Both the position numbers and the translations under genes were made by a program. Source: Sphingobacterium wenxiniae (GTDB lineage: Bacteria; Bacteroidota; Bacteroidia; Sphingobacteriales; Sphingobacteriaceae). Taken from it: a DNA stretch of 64,000 nucleotides. Where the stretch lies: NCBI RefSeq assembly GCF_900116225.1, contig NZ_FOZZ01000008.1, positions 1-64,000 of the forward strand. The letters are read 5' to 3'. Below, piece by piece: positions 26,308 to 34,331 of this stretch; position 1 is the stretch's first letter, and the number at the start of each line of letters is the position of its first letter. The notes under the pieces were generated by a model. The model ran no database searches and was not told the origin of the DNA. It saw only the letters and a program-made list of their open reading frames with translations.

Positions 26308-26748
26308 TTACATATAATAATATTCTACGCCTTTCTGTTTTAGGGCGTGTATTAAGCTGTTTAATTGATCTTCTTGCTGGAAGAGCTTATTGCGCCAAAA
26401 TCGTTTGGGTGTTCTGGATTTTTGTAGGAAAATCATGAGCAGGTTCCCTCCCGAACGCGGGAGATTTCGGAAATATTTTATATCCTTGAATGTTATCATC
26501 TCTTCCTTCCCATTCCGGAAAACAACATGTACATTATCCGCATTAATTGTCCATGAAGAATTGTTTCTGCTCCATCGGATGCTGAGGTAAAGAAGGAATG
26601 GCAAACTTACCAATACCGTCAGGATCTTTGCAATTTCCGTCCACGGAAACCGTGAGACTATCGCGGTGACAATGCATACACCTAGTAATAAGAGCAACAT
26701 GTACCTGCCACGATGTAAGGTGGCAATCTGAAAGCTGGGGTTCTCCAT
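26308..26748 (-). CDS. Hypothetical membrane protein
   Basis: A 146-residue protein: a short cytoplasmic start, two close membrane helices (about residues 16-33 and 41-58), then a soluble beta-rich part (WTINADNVHVVFRNGKEEMI, then FKDIKYFRNLP) and a helical end. The layout recalls small bacterial PH-like membrane proteins, but I cannot assign a family. The longer frame (to 26868) is rejected because the promoter box at 26753-26760 lies just before the ATG at 26748. Confidence 0.7.
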   Translation of the reverse strand: MENPSFQIATLHRGRYMLLLLLGVCIVTAIVSRFPWTEIAKILTVLVSLPFLLYLSIRWSRNNSSWTINADNVHVVFRNGKEEMITFKDIKYFRNLPRSGGNLLMIFLQKSRTPKRFWRNKLFQQEDQLNSLIHALKQKGVEYYYM

Positions 26749-26752
26749 ACCC

Positions 26753-26760
26753 CAAAAATA
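26753..26760 (-). promoter_or_regulatory. -7 promoter box abutting the start of the small membrane protein
   Basis: Reads TATTTTTG on the minus strand and ends 4 bases before the ATG at 26748, implying a leaderless transcript. Confidence 0.5.
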
Positions 26761-26809
26761 ACAAAGAGCGGCAAGATTGCCACTCTTTATTGTAAATATC
26801 ACTATTCTT

Positions 26810-28270
26810 TTACCATTCGGTCGCCACGTCCACAGTTTCCCCTTTGCCGTTGATGTATTGAATATCACCGTCTTCGGTCTCGTAAACAGTCGCTATGCCG
26901 TCATAAAAAGGAGTTGCATAATAATACTTGAAAGGAATGACTTCCTTTTCCGCATAAGAGATATAACCATATTTTTCATTCTTAGAGGCAACCAATAAAT
27001 TGTCCTCGTTGGCAAAAGCCAAATAGGTGTAACCGGTTGTGCTTTTTTTGTTGGACTTGATGTCTACGAGGTGATACAGGTCCCCTTCCAGAATAATTGC
27101 TTTGTCTTGCACATATTCTGATATAACCTCATAGGTCGCAGGCAAGACAACTTCCCCCTTTAGGTTTATCAAGCCACTTTTTGTGCCTTCGGTGAAGGTC
27201 GCATAGCCCTGGTTAAAGGAAGAAAGGTACTCATATTCTGCCGGAACAATAACTTCCTGCTGTGGAGTCATAATGCCCATTTTGCTGTTTTCTGAAAAGA
27301 TGAGATAGGGTTGTTCGCCATCCAATTGCAGGTAGTCCCACGTACAGGGGATTACTTCTTCGGTTTCTGCATTGATGAGCCCATATAACCCGTCAGCGCT
27401 TAAGACCACCGCATAATCTTCAACAAATTCGTATATACCGGAATACTTGGCAGGAGTGATGATGTTATTGTCTGCATCTTTTATTCCGATTAGGGAGGAT
27501 TCTTCATCCTGGTAAGTGAATAAGTCGTGTCCCAGAGGGATGTCGCTTGCATCATAATCCGCAGAGGAGTAGTCTTGCAGTTCGTACTCCTCCGGAACCT
27601 CAAATAGAGAAGCATCAAAGGCTACCGTATTTACGCTGGAAGCCTCGATCCCCATGCCGTAAGCACCGATATATAGAGCCGCGCCGGGTAGTTTCTTTAA
27701 GTAGGCATATTCGCCCCAGTATAAAGATGGAAGCGTTTCGGTATACCATATTTCTAATTGAGCGCCCTCAGGGATTATATCCTCATATTCTGGATTTCCT
27801 AGATCCAGGATGGCTAATTTACAAGGTATACCAGCAATGGTCTTACTGCGCCCTTCGATAAATTGCAAATCTAAATCAGCTGTACTGAATACGTTGAAAT
27901 CGTCTTCTGTGGCTTGAATGTCCAGTTTATCGGTTGCATCACTAGCTTCGGTATAGGTCTGCATAGAAGGGTATAGGATATATGACTCTCCTGTCTTGCG
28001 GTTAGTAATCTGAATGTTTTCTCCCAGACCTTCCGTTTGAACACGTATAAAATCCTTATTAACCCAAGCCTGTACCTGTGGCTTGTCATCTTCTGCAAAA
28101 GCTGCGGCCAAGGCAGCAATCATCGCTAAGGAACTTTCTGTTGAGGAGTCAGCCTCTGAAAGCAGAGCTTCAGATAAAGAGAGTTTGTAATCAATTTTAA
28201 AGAGCTTCTCCTGTGCGCAAAGATGGAGCGTAACGAAGCTTAAAAGCAGTGTGAATATACTTTTGTACAT
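26810..28270 (-). CDS. Secreted WG-repeat protein
   Basis: A 486-residue exported protein. A signal peptide (MYKSIFTLLLSFVTLHLCAQ) is followed by a ~220-residue N-terminal domain of the type seen in DUF4412-like exported proteins (IAGIPCKLAILDL, LEIWYTETLPSLYWGEYAYL). The second half has WG-type beta repeats about every 45-50 residues: GIKDADNNIITPAKYSGI, GLINAETEEVIPCTWDY, GIMTPQQEVIVPAEYEY, GLINLKGEVVLPATYEV, GYISYAEKEVIPFKYYY. WG repeats are thought to bind ligands or partners; no enzyme motif is seen. The start at 28270 is chosen for the signal peptide. Confidence 0.8.
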   Translation of the reverse strand: MYKSIFTLLLSFVTLHLCAQEKLFKIDYKLSLSEALLSEADSSTESSLAMIAALAAAFAEDDKPQVQAWVNKDFIRVQTEGLGENIQITNRKTGESYILYPSMQTYTEASDATDKLDIQATEDDFNVFSTADLDLQFIEGRSKTIAGIPCKLAILDLGNPEYEDIIPEGAQLEIWYTETLPSLYWGEYAYLKKLPGAALYIGAYGMGIEASSVNTVAFDASLFEVPEEYELQDYSSADYDASDIPLGHDLFTYQDEESSLIGIKDADNNIITPAKYSGIYEFVEDYAVVLSADGLYGLINAETEEVIPCTWDYLQLDGEQPYLIFSENSKMGIMTPQQEVIVPAEYEYLSSFNQGYATFTEGTKSGLINLKGEVVLPATYEVISEYVQDKAIILEGDLYHLVDIKSNKKSTTGYTYLAFANEDNLLVASKNEKYGYISYAEKEVIPFKYYYATPFYDGIATVYETEDGDIQYINGKGETVDVATEW

Positions 28271-28472
28271 AGATGAAATATTATAGAGCAAAGGTGAGAA
28301 AAAATAAGGAACGGTAGTAATTATTTTTATAGGCTATGGATGACTTTTTTTATTGTTATGGAAGTGAACGAGATTCCGGAGATAAGCTGCATAGCTTTAA
28401 GGCTTACTGCCTATAGCTTTTAATAAAGGGAAAATAAAATTGTACCTAAATACACCCGATAAAAAAATGTCC

Positions 28473-28480
28473 TATCTTTG
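28473..28480 (+). promoter_or_regulatory. -7 promoter box for the XpaC-like/telA operon
   Basis: TATCTTTG, a perfect match, 29 bases upstream of the ATG at 28510. The rest of the 28271-28509 space is AT-rich with no gene seen. Confidence 0.65.
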
Positions 28481-28509
28481 AGTTACAGAAAAAATAAGTA
28501 AATTGCAAG

Positions 28510-29295
28510 ATGGGATTAGTGACCAAAAAATCGAAAGGCTGGGAGTTGCGTCAATTGACATGGACGTTTATTTCCATACTTGCAATCCTTCCTATACCCG
28601 TGCATATTTTTCCTTTTATCATGCTTTCGCAGGCAAAAAAAAGTAAGATACGTTCCTGGTATGCTACAGCTCTGATTCTGCTGATGGCAGAGATAGCACT
28701 TTTTGCTTCCTTTGTATATTTCTTTGGTACGCTTTCACAGGGCATGCTGTTAACGTTGGGTGGATATGTGTCCAGCTATATTGTCGGGAATGGTTTGTTG
28801 CTCAGCCGGGCAAAACCCTATCTCCGCCGTTTGGAGTTGGCTGAAATACGCCCATTAGCATGGATTCCTTCCGCATCACCTAAGAATCTCCTGCAACTGC
28901 CACAAGCAACTTTGGATACGCCACAGTTGTTCGTTGAAAGGCTATTGCACTGGCGTAAGGAAATTGATAACAAGACCATCCATCAAAATATTGACCGCAT
29001 CATCCACCTGTTTCAATTATTGGAGCAGAAGGATAAGATGGAAGCGGAGAAATTTTTGGTGCGGCATTCTACGATAGTTAGTGTGCTCATGAAATACGAT
29101 GAGATAGAAAATTCCAGATTGCACAATACCGTTACTGTGGAATCGAAACGTAAACTGGAGCAAGTCATCGTGCAGGCCGCTGCGGCTATCGAGCAAGAAG
29201 TTACTAATCAGATCAAACTGGGCATTTTGGATGTTTCGGCAGAGACCGATGTGTACATTCAGACCCTAAGAAATAGAAATCTTTTAAAAGAGTAA
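28510..29295 (+). CDS. XpaC-like membrane protein, TelA partner
   Basis: A 261-residue protein with hydrophobic segments in the first ~100 residues (about 17-38, 48-72 and 76-95), then a soluble helical region with FVERLLHWRKEIDNKTIHQN and a heptad-rich end. This layout and its position 3 bases before a telA gene match the XpaC (5-bromo-4-chloroindolyl phosphate hydrolysis) protein that pairs with TelA in many genomes. The biochemical role of XpaC is unclear; proposals concern membrane stress and toxic anions. The family assignment rests mainly on the gene pair. Confidence 0.55.
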   Translation: MGLVTKKSKGWELRQLTWTFISILAILPIPVHIFPFIMLSQAKKSKIRSWYATALILLMAEIALFASFVYFFGTLSQGMLLTLGGYVSSYIVGNGLLLSRAKPYLRRLELAEIRPLAWIPSASPKNLLQLPQATLDTPQLFVERLLHWRKEIDNKTIHQNIDRIIHLFQLLEQKDKMEAEKFLVRHSTIVSVLMKYDEIENSRLHNTVTVESKRKLEQVIVQAAAAIEQEVTNQIKLGILDVSAETDVYIQTLRNRNLLKE

Positions 29296-29298
29296 ATT

Positions 29299-30399
29299 AT
29301 GGCAAATTTAGATATAACCCCTATTGACGACAACCAAGACCAAAATAAGTCGATCACCGTTCCTTTTACGGAAGAGGAAAAAGCGTTGATAAAACAATAT
29401 AAAGATAAAATTAACCTGACTTCTACAACTGATGTCATTCAGTTTGGTGTCGGTAGTCAGACCAAGGTGAGCAATTTCTCCAACGAGATTTTGAAGCAGG
29501 TGCGTACCAAGGATATGGGAGGTGCCGAAGATGTTCTGCTGAACCTACGCTCGGATATACGTTCATTTGACGAAAATGTGAATAAAAAGCCGTTGATACC
29601 ATTCTTCGATAATATGAAGAAGAAACTTCAACGGATGCGTACCGAGTACCAATCGGTAGAAAAAAATATCCATCAGATTGAGCTGAAACTGGAAGGGCAC
29701 TATAAAAATCTTGGGAAAGACGTGCATATCTTTGATCGCCTTTTCCAAGAAAACCAAAACTATTTCAAGGAGCTTTCGCTCTACATTGCTGCCGGAGAAG
29801 AGAAATTGCAGGAAGCCCATGCGGTCACTTTGCCACAGATGAAAGCTGAGGCTGAAGAAACAGGCGATCAGCATAAAATTCAAGCCTATAAAGATATGGA
29901 GCAGCATGTGGTGCGTTTTGAGCGCAAAGTGCATGATCTGAAACTTACCCGAATGGTAGTTCTGCAGACTGCGCCACAGATTCGGCTTATCCAAAACAAT
30001 AGTTCTTCGCTGATGGAAAAGATTCAATCCTCATTGGTGAACACTATTCCACTTTGGAAGAATCAGATGGTACTGACTTTGGGAATTGCTCATTCGCAGA
30101 AAGCTCTGGAAGCCCAGAAAGCAGTAACCGATGCAACAAATGAATTGCTTCGCCGGAATTCCGAAATGCTGAAAGAATCTACTATCAATGTTGCTAAGGA
30201 AACCGAGCGTGGCATAGTCGATATTGAAACCATTAAGAAAGCCAATCAGGATATTGTCTCTACGATTGAGCAGGTGTTGCAAATCCAACGTGAAGGGCGT
30301 GAAAAACGTAAAGTGGTAGAACAGGAACTTCTGCAATCGGAGAACGAGTTGAAAAACAATTTGTTGAAGTCGGCGGCGGATGATAAACTTATTCAGTAG
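29299..30399 (+). CDS. telA: TelA/KlaA toxic-anion resistance family protein
   Basis: A 366-residue, almost wholly alpha-helical cytoplasmic protein of the TelA family, with typical segments VIQFGVGSQTKVSNFSNEIL, LLNLRSDIRSFDENV, FFDNMKKKLQRMRTEYQSVE, QAHK-rich helices and a long C-terminal coiled coil (about residues 260-355). TelA proteins were named from tellurite resistance but are broadly linked to envelope stress. It is coexpressed with the preceding membrane partner. The stop codon is the first base triplet touched by the 40-bp palindrome. Confidence 0.85.
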   Translation: MANLDITPIDDNQDQNKSITVPFTEEEKALIKQYKDKINLTSTTDVIQFGVGSQTKVSNFSNEILKQVRTKDMGGAEDVLLNLRSDIRSFDENVNKKPLIPFFDNMKKKLQRMRTEYQSVEKNIHQIELKLEGHYKNLGKDVHIFDRLFQENQNYFKELSLYIAAGEEKLQEAHAVTLPQMKAEAEETGDQHKIQAYKDMEQHVVRFERKVHDLKLTRMVVLQTAPQIRLIQNNSSSLMEKIQSSLVNTIPLWKNQMVLTLGIAHSQKALEAQKAVTDATNELLRRNSEMLKESTINVAKETERGIVDIETIKKANQDIVSTIEQVLQIQREGREKRKVVEQELLQSENELKNNLLKSAADDKLIQ

Positions 30400-30438
30400 T
30401 TTAATTGGTTAAGCGTTTAAACGCTTAACCAATTAAAC
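30399..30438. repeat. Perfect 40-bp palindrome upstream of the exonuclease promoter
   Basis: The sequence from 30399 to 30418 (ending GGTTAAGCGTTT) is the exact inverse complement of 30419-30438, with no loop. It begins at the last base of the telA stop and ends 14 bases before the TATCTTTG box of the next gene, covering its -33 region. It has no T run on the plus strand, so it is not a textbook terminator; an operator for a dimeric regulator is equally possible. Confidence 0.8.
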
Positions 30439-30452
30439 ACATTAGATTTTCC

Positions 30453-30460
30453 TATCTTTG
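30453..30460 (+). promoter_or_regulatory. -7 promoter box abutting the exonuclease start
   Basis: TATCTTTG ends 4 bases before the ATG at 30465, implying a leaderless transcript. The 40-bp palindrome covers its upstream half. Confidence 0.6.
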
Positions 30461-30464
30461 CATC

Positions 30465-31022
30465 ATGACTTTTACAGCGATAGATTTTGAGTTGGCTACT
30501 GCTGCATACAACAGTGTATGTGCGGTGGGCATCGTAAAAGTGGAGGAAGGAAAGATTGTGGATGAGTATCATGCTTTGGTACAACCTCCACAGAACCGTT
30601 ATATGTGGCAAACGACCCGTGTACATGGTATCAAAGCCAAGGATACAGCCTCAGCCCCGACATTCATTGAAGTGTTTTCTACCATTCAATCTTATTTGAC
30701 ACCACATCACATGGTGGCTCATAACGAAAAGTTTGATCGGGAAGTGTTGATGCAGACCATGAATTTTTATGGCTTGGATTATCGTAAACTGCAATTGCCC
30801 AAAATGTGGGACTGCACCAGTAAAATCTACCGTGCAAAAGGCTTTCAGAAAACCAAATTAAGTATTTGTTGTTCGATTATGGGAATAGATTTGCAGCACC
30901 ATGACCCATTGTCTGATGCCAGAGCCTGTGCCCAGCTGTATATGATGAGCGATAAGGTGACGCCAGCATTGGTCGAACGGCATTTTCCCAAAGAAGAAGT
31001 TTTAATCAATAAGCATTCGTAA
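30465..31022 (+). CDS. DEDDh 3'-5' exonuclease, DnaQ-like
   Basis: A 185-residue exonuclease with the ordered acidic motifs of the DnaQ fold: AIDFELA (Exo I), VAHNEKFDREVL (Exo II) and HDPLSDARACAQL (Exo III, His plus Asp). In Exo I the usual xDxET reads DFEL, which keeps Asp and Glu. It lacks other domains, so it is a free-standing exonuclease rather than a polymerase subunit or UvrC fusion. It is 9 bases upstream of manC and on the same strand, so its promoter may also drive the start of the polysaccharide locus. Confidence 0.88.
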   Translation: MTFTAIDFELATAAYNSVCAVGIVKVEEGKIVDEYHALVQPPQNRYMWQTTRVHGIKAKDTASAPTFIEVFSTIQSYLTPHHMVAHNEKFDREVLMQTMNFYGLDYRKLQLPKMWDCTSKIYRAKGFQKTKLSICCSIMGIDLQHHDPLSDARACAQLYMMSDKVTPALVERHFPKEEVLINKHS

Positions 31023-31031
31023 AAAGTATAT

Positions 31032-32021
31032 ATGAGCCGAATAATTAATGTTATTCTTTCAGGAGGGGTGGGGTCTCGTTTGTGGCCCTTGTCCCGTAAA
31101 TCCAAACCGAAGCAGTATTTGCCGTTCTTTAATGGGAAATCTTTGTTTGGATTGACAATTGAGCGTAATAAAAGTGTATGTGATGAGGTTTTATTGGTTG
31201 GTTCTACACAGAATATTGATTTGGCCAAAGCCGAATTAAAGGATATTCCCCATCGAATTGTGCAAGAAGCCACTCCCCGGAATACTGCTGCTGCGATAGC
31301 ATTCGCAGCTTTTACAGTTGATCCGGAAGATGTGCTGGTTGCCACACCTTCTGACCATCTCATTGAGGGTAATGAGCAATACCTTCAAGCCGTCAAACGA
31401 GGAATCGAATTTGCCAAAGATGGTTTTTTGGTCACTTTTGGTATTAAACCCTTACGTCCGGAAACAGGATATGGTTATATAGAATCCGAAGGCAACGATG
31501 TGCTTTCTTTTCGTGAGAAACCAAACTTCGAGACGGCAAAAGAATTTTTGAAACGAGGTAACTTCCTGTGGAACTCTGGTATATTCTGTTTTAAGGCAGG
31601 CACCTATCTCAATGAATTGGAACGCTTTGACCCGAAGCTGTATAATGCAGCTAAATTAGCTTTTGAAGCCTCTGATAACGGTGTACTGGATGAAGAGTTG
31701 TCCTTGAAAATCCCTTCTAAAAGTGTGGATTATGCCATTATGGAGCGTAGCGATAGCATCAAAGTTGTACCGGCTTTCTTCGATTGGTCGGATATGGGGG
31801 CTTTCGATTCGCTTTATGAGTATCTGATCAATAAAGGCTATAAGCACGACGAACAAGGCAATGTGGTGATCGGTAGCGATAAACCAACCTTCTTCTTGGG
31901 GTTGAAAAATTGTATTGTTGTGCATACAGATGATGCCGTGTTAATTTTGGACAAAGCACATGCGCAGGATGTCAAGCACATCTATGAGCAGCTTGAAAAA
32001 GATAATTCAGAGTTGGTTTAA
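31032..32021 (+). CDS. manC: Mannose-1-phosphate guanylyltransferase
   Basis: Makes GDP-mannose from mannose-1-phosphate and GTP. It is a 329-residue nucleotidyltransferase with ILSGGVGSRLWPLSRKSKPKQ at the N-terminus, TPRNTAAAIAFAA, TPSDHLI, RPETGYGYIE, the EKPNFETAKEFL loop and FLWNSGIF. It lacks the C-terminal phosphomannose isomerase domain of bifunctional ManC. It opens the run of sugar-nucleotide genes. GDP-mannose could feed mannose or fucose-type sugars, though no GDP-mannose dehydratase is in the window. Confidence 0.93.
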   Translation: MSRIINVILSGGVGSRLWPLSRKSKPKQYLPFFNGKSLFGLTIERNKSVCDEVLLVGSTQNIDLAKAELKDIPHRIVQEATPRNTAAAIAFAAFTVDPEDVLVATPSDHLIEGNEQYLQAVKRGIEFAKDGFLVTFGIKPLRPETGYGYIESEGNDVLSFREKPNFETAKEFLKRGNFLWNSGIFCFKAGTYLNELERFDPKLYNAAKLAFEASDNGVLDEELSLKIPSKSVDYAIMERSDSIKVVPAFFDWSDMGAFDSLYEYLINKGYKHDEQGNVVIGSDKPTFFLGLKNCIVVHTDDAVLILDKAHAQDVKHIYEQLEKDNSELV

Positions 32022-32038
32022 CTTATCACTCATACATA

Positions 32039-32524
32039 ATGGAAAAAGAGAAGAAAAAAGAAGCAAAAAAGAAGCATAGGGATTACAATCCTGGTCCACG
32101 GGTAGGGATTACCTTCTCTACTTTTGATCTTTTGCATGCCGGACATATCATGATGTTGGCAGAAGCAAAACGTCAATGCGACTATCTGATTTGTGGATTG
32201 CAGATGGATCCTACTTTGGATCGTCCGGAAAAGAACCCACCAACGCAGACAGTTGTGGAGCGTTATATACAGTTACGGGGTTGTGAGTATGTGGATGAGA
32301 TTGTTCCTTATTCCACTGAGCAGGATTTAGAAGATATTCTGCGTTCCTTTAAGCTGGATGTACGTATCGTAGGAGATGAATATAAAGACAAAGATTTTAC
32401 AGGACGAAAGTATTGTGAGGAGAAGGGTATAGAACTGTATTTTAACAGTCGTGATCACCGCTTTTCCAGTTCGGGACTCCGTAAGATTGTCGCGCAGAAG
32501 GAAGCTGAAAGAAACGGTAAATAA
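32039..32524 (+). CDS. Cytidylyltransferase-like nucleotidyltransferase
   Basis: A 161-residue single-domain protein of the TagD/HldE-C nucleotidyltransferase fold. The N-terminus is Lys-rich (residues 1-14), then GITFSTFDLLHAGHIMML contains the HxGH nucleotide site, and RFSSSGLRKIV stands where RTxGISTT is usual. Relatives couple CTP or ATP to glycerol-3-phosphate, heptose-1-phosphate or similar. It lies between manC and a nucleotide-sugar dehydrogenase, so a sugar or polyol-phosphate donor for the surface polymer is likely; the true substrate is unknown. Confidence 0.8.
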   Translation: MEKEKKKEAKKKHRDYNPGPRVGITFSTFDLLHAGHIMMLAEAKRQCDYLICGLQMDPTLDRPEKNPPTQTVVERYIQLRGCEYVDEIVPYSTEQDLEDILRSFKLDVRIVGDEYKDKDFTGRKYCEEKGIELYFNSRDHRFSSSGLRKIVAQKEAERNGK

Positions 32525-32542
32525 TTTATTAATTTAGAATAA

Positions 32543-33838
32543 ATGAGTAATACAAAGAAGATAGCCGTTATAGGGCAGGGATATGTGGGTTTGCCTTTGG
32601 CAATTGAGCTGGCACAACTTTACCCAGTCATTGGGTTTGATATTGATGATTCACGTGTCCAGGAACTTAACCAAGGGAAAGATAGGACAATGGAGGCGGA
32701 TCTTGATAAGCTTAATAAAGGTATTTCTTTGTTTAATCAGACCTCTTTTGAACGAGGGTATAAGGCTTCTTTCAAATTATCTGATTTGGAATCGGCTCAG
32801 ATATATATAGTTACGGTGCCCACGCCGATTGATCGATATAATTCCCCAGATTTGACTCCCCTGATAAAAGCTACCGAGATGCTGGGGAAGGTTCTGAGTA
32901 AAGGCGATATCGTAATATACGAATCCACGGTTTATCCCGGTTGTACGGAGGAGGAATGTGTTCCTGTGTTGGAAAGAGTCTCTGGCTTGACTTTTAATGA
33001 AGATTTTTTTGTTGGATACTCCCCTGAACGAATCAATCCGGGCGACAAAGTGAATACCTTAACCTCGATTAAGAAAGTCACTTCGGGAAGTACGCCTGCG
33101 GTTGCGCAAGAGATAGATCAGTTATATAGGAGTATTATTCAAGCGGGTACCCACAAAGCGCCATCTATTAAAGTGGCGGAGGCATCGAAAGCTATTGAAA
33201 ATGCCCAGCGTGATGTGAATATTTCCTTTGTCAATGAGTTGGCGTTAATATTTGACCGGGTGGGAATTGATACTACGGATGTACTGGAAGCTGCCGGAAC
33301 AAAATTCAACTTTTTGAAATATAAGCCCGGCTTAGTTGGTGGGCATTGTATTTCTGTCGATCCGTATTACCTTGCGCAGAAAGCTTCGCAGTTGGGTTAT
33401 CATCCGCAGGTGATATTATCTGGACGACGGGTAAACGATATGATGGCATCTTTTATAGCCTCTAAAGTCGTAAAGTTGATGATTGCGAAAGATATTGCTA
33501 TCAAGGGAGCTAAAGCGTTGGTGTTGGGCATTACATTTAAAGAGAATTGTCCTGATGTGCGGAATACGAAAGTAGTGGATATCGTACGGGATTTAGAGAC
33601 CTATGGTCTTCTAGTCGATGTGTATGACCCTTGGGCAAGCTCGGAAGAGGTCAAGCATGAATATGGTATAGATTGTCATCCTGAGCTTGTCGAAGGACGA
33701 CAATATGAGGCGGTTATCCTTGCCGTCGCCCATCAAGAGTTTCTGCAATTAGATATTTCTACTTTGAAAAAAGAAACTGCAGTTGTATTTGATATCAAGG
33801 CTTGTTTAGACCGGGATTTGGTTGATGCTCGGTTGTAG
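32543..33838 (+). CDS. UDP-N-acetylhexosamine 6-dehydrogenase, TviB/WbpO type
   Basis: A 431-residue UDP-sugar dehydrogenase. It has the NAD loop VIGQGYVGLPLAIELA, VPTPID, ESTVYPGCTEEECVPVLE, SPERINPGDK, the catalytic Cys in GLVGGHCISVDPYYLA, and the C-terminal LGITFKENCPDVRNTKV. The VPTPID and PERINPGD forms are those of the UDP-GlcNAc/UDP-GalNAc dehydrogenase branch (TviB/VipA, WbpO), distinct from the UDP-glucose dehydrogenase at 42.2 kb. It suggests an N-acetylhexosaminuronic acid in the polymer. Confidence 0.88.
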   Translation: MSNTKKIAVIGQGYVGLPLAIELAQLYPVIGFDIDDSRVQELNQGKDRTMEADLDKLNKGISLFNQTSFERGYKASFKLSDLESAQIYIVTVPTPIDRYNSPDLTPLIKATEMLGKVLSKGDIVIYESTVYPGCTEEECVPVLERVSGLTFNEDFFVGYSPERINPGDKVNTLTSIKKVTSGSTPAVAQEIDQLYRSIIQAGTHKAPSIKVAEASKAIENAQRDVNISFVNELALIFDRVGIDTTDVLEAAGTKFNFLKYKPGLVGGHCISVDPYYLAQKASQLGYHPQVILSGRRVNDMMASFIASKVVKLMIAKDIAIKGAKALVLGITFKENCPDVRNTKVVDIVRDLETYGLLVDVYDPWASSEEVKHEYGIDCHPELVEGRQYEAVILAVAHQEFLQLDISTLKKETAVVFDIKACLDRDLVDARL

Positions 33839-33842
33839 AATG

Positions 33843-33883
33843 TGAATTCGCAGATTCACGGATTTGCAGATAGGCAGATATGC
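33843..33883. repeat. GCAGAT-type intergenic repeat arm, left
   Basis: A degenerate run built on CGCAGATT / GGATTTGCAGAT / GGCAGATATGC directly before the dead S23 gene. With the right arm (34256-34316) it shares the direct repeat TAGGCAGAT and partly complementary CGGATTTGC/GCAAATCCG segments, so the gene sits between weak inverted arms. Confidence 0.55.
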
Positions 33884-33899
33884 AAAAAAAACAAAAATA

Positions 33900-34258
33900 A
33901 TGAGGCAATTCTATTTCGAGAAATTAGAGGTTTGACAAGATGCCAGATGCTTGGTCAAGGATGTCTATTCTATATGTGAGAAGTTTCCGTCTTCCGAAAA
34001 TATGGGATGACTTCGCGATTAAAACGAGCTGCCGTCAGTATTGTGCTGAATATCGCCGAAGGGATGAGTCGCAGAACTGAGAAGGACAAGGCAAGGTTTA
34101 TCAATCAAGCCTTTTCTTCTGCCATTGAGGTTATAGGTATATTGGTGCTTTCGCATGATTTGACTTTTATAGATGAAGAGACCAACGTTGCTCATAGAGA
34201 AAAAACAGAGATGATAACTAATAAACTGAATAGCTTGTATAATAAATTTGATAAGTAG
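33900..34258 (+). pseudogene. Four-helix-bundle S23/IVS protein, broken by a nonsense codon and a frameshift
   Basis: From the ATG at 33900 the translation reads as a four-helix-bundle (23S rRNA intervening-sequence type) protein: FYFEKLEV, then stop TGA at 33933 where the family has Trp (TGG), then QDARCLVKDVYSICEKFPSS. The A run at 33997-34000 is one A short (GAAAATATG instead of GAAAAATATG), shifting frame; the rest (YGMTSRLKRAAVSIVLNIAEG, ending KLNSLYNKFDK) continues in a second frame from about 34001. Two separate lesions make a pseudogene more likely than a sequencing error. An intact relative lies at 35586. Confidence 0.85.
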
Positions 34259-34316
34259 GCAGATTCGCTGGAATATAGAAGCGCAAATCCGCACATTTAC
34301 GAATATGCAAATACGC
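34256..34316. repeat. GCAGAT-type intergenic repeat arm, right
   Basis: Starts inside the stop codon of the dead S23 gene: TAGGCAGATTCGC, then GCGCAAATCCGC, ATTTACGAATATGC, AAATACGC. It is largely the inverse of the left arm's theme (GCAAAT against ATTTGC). Confidence 0.55.
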
Positions 34317-34331
34317 AAAAAAAATAAACAA

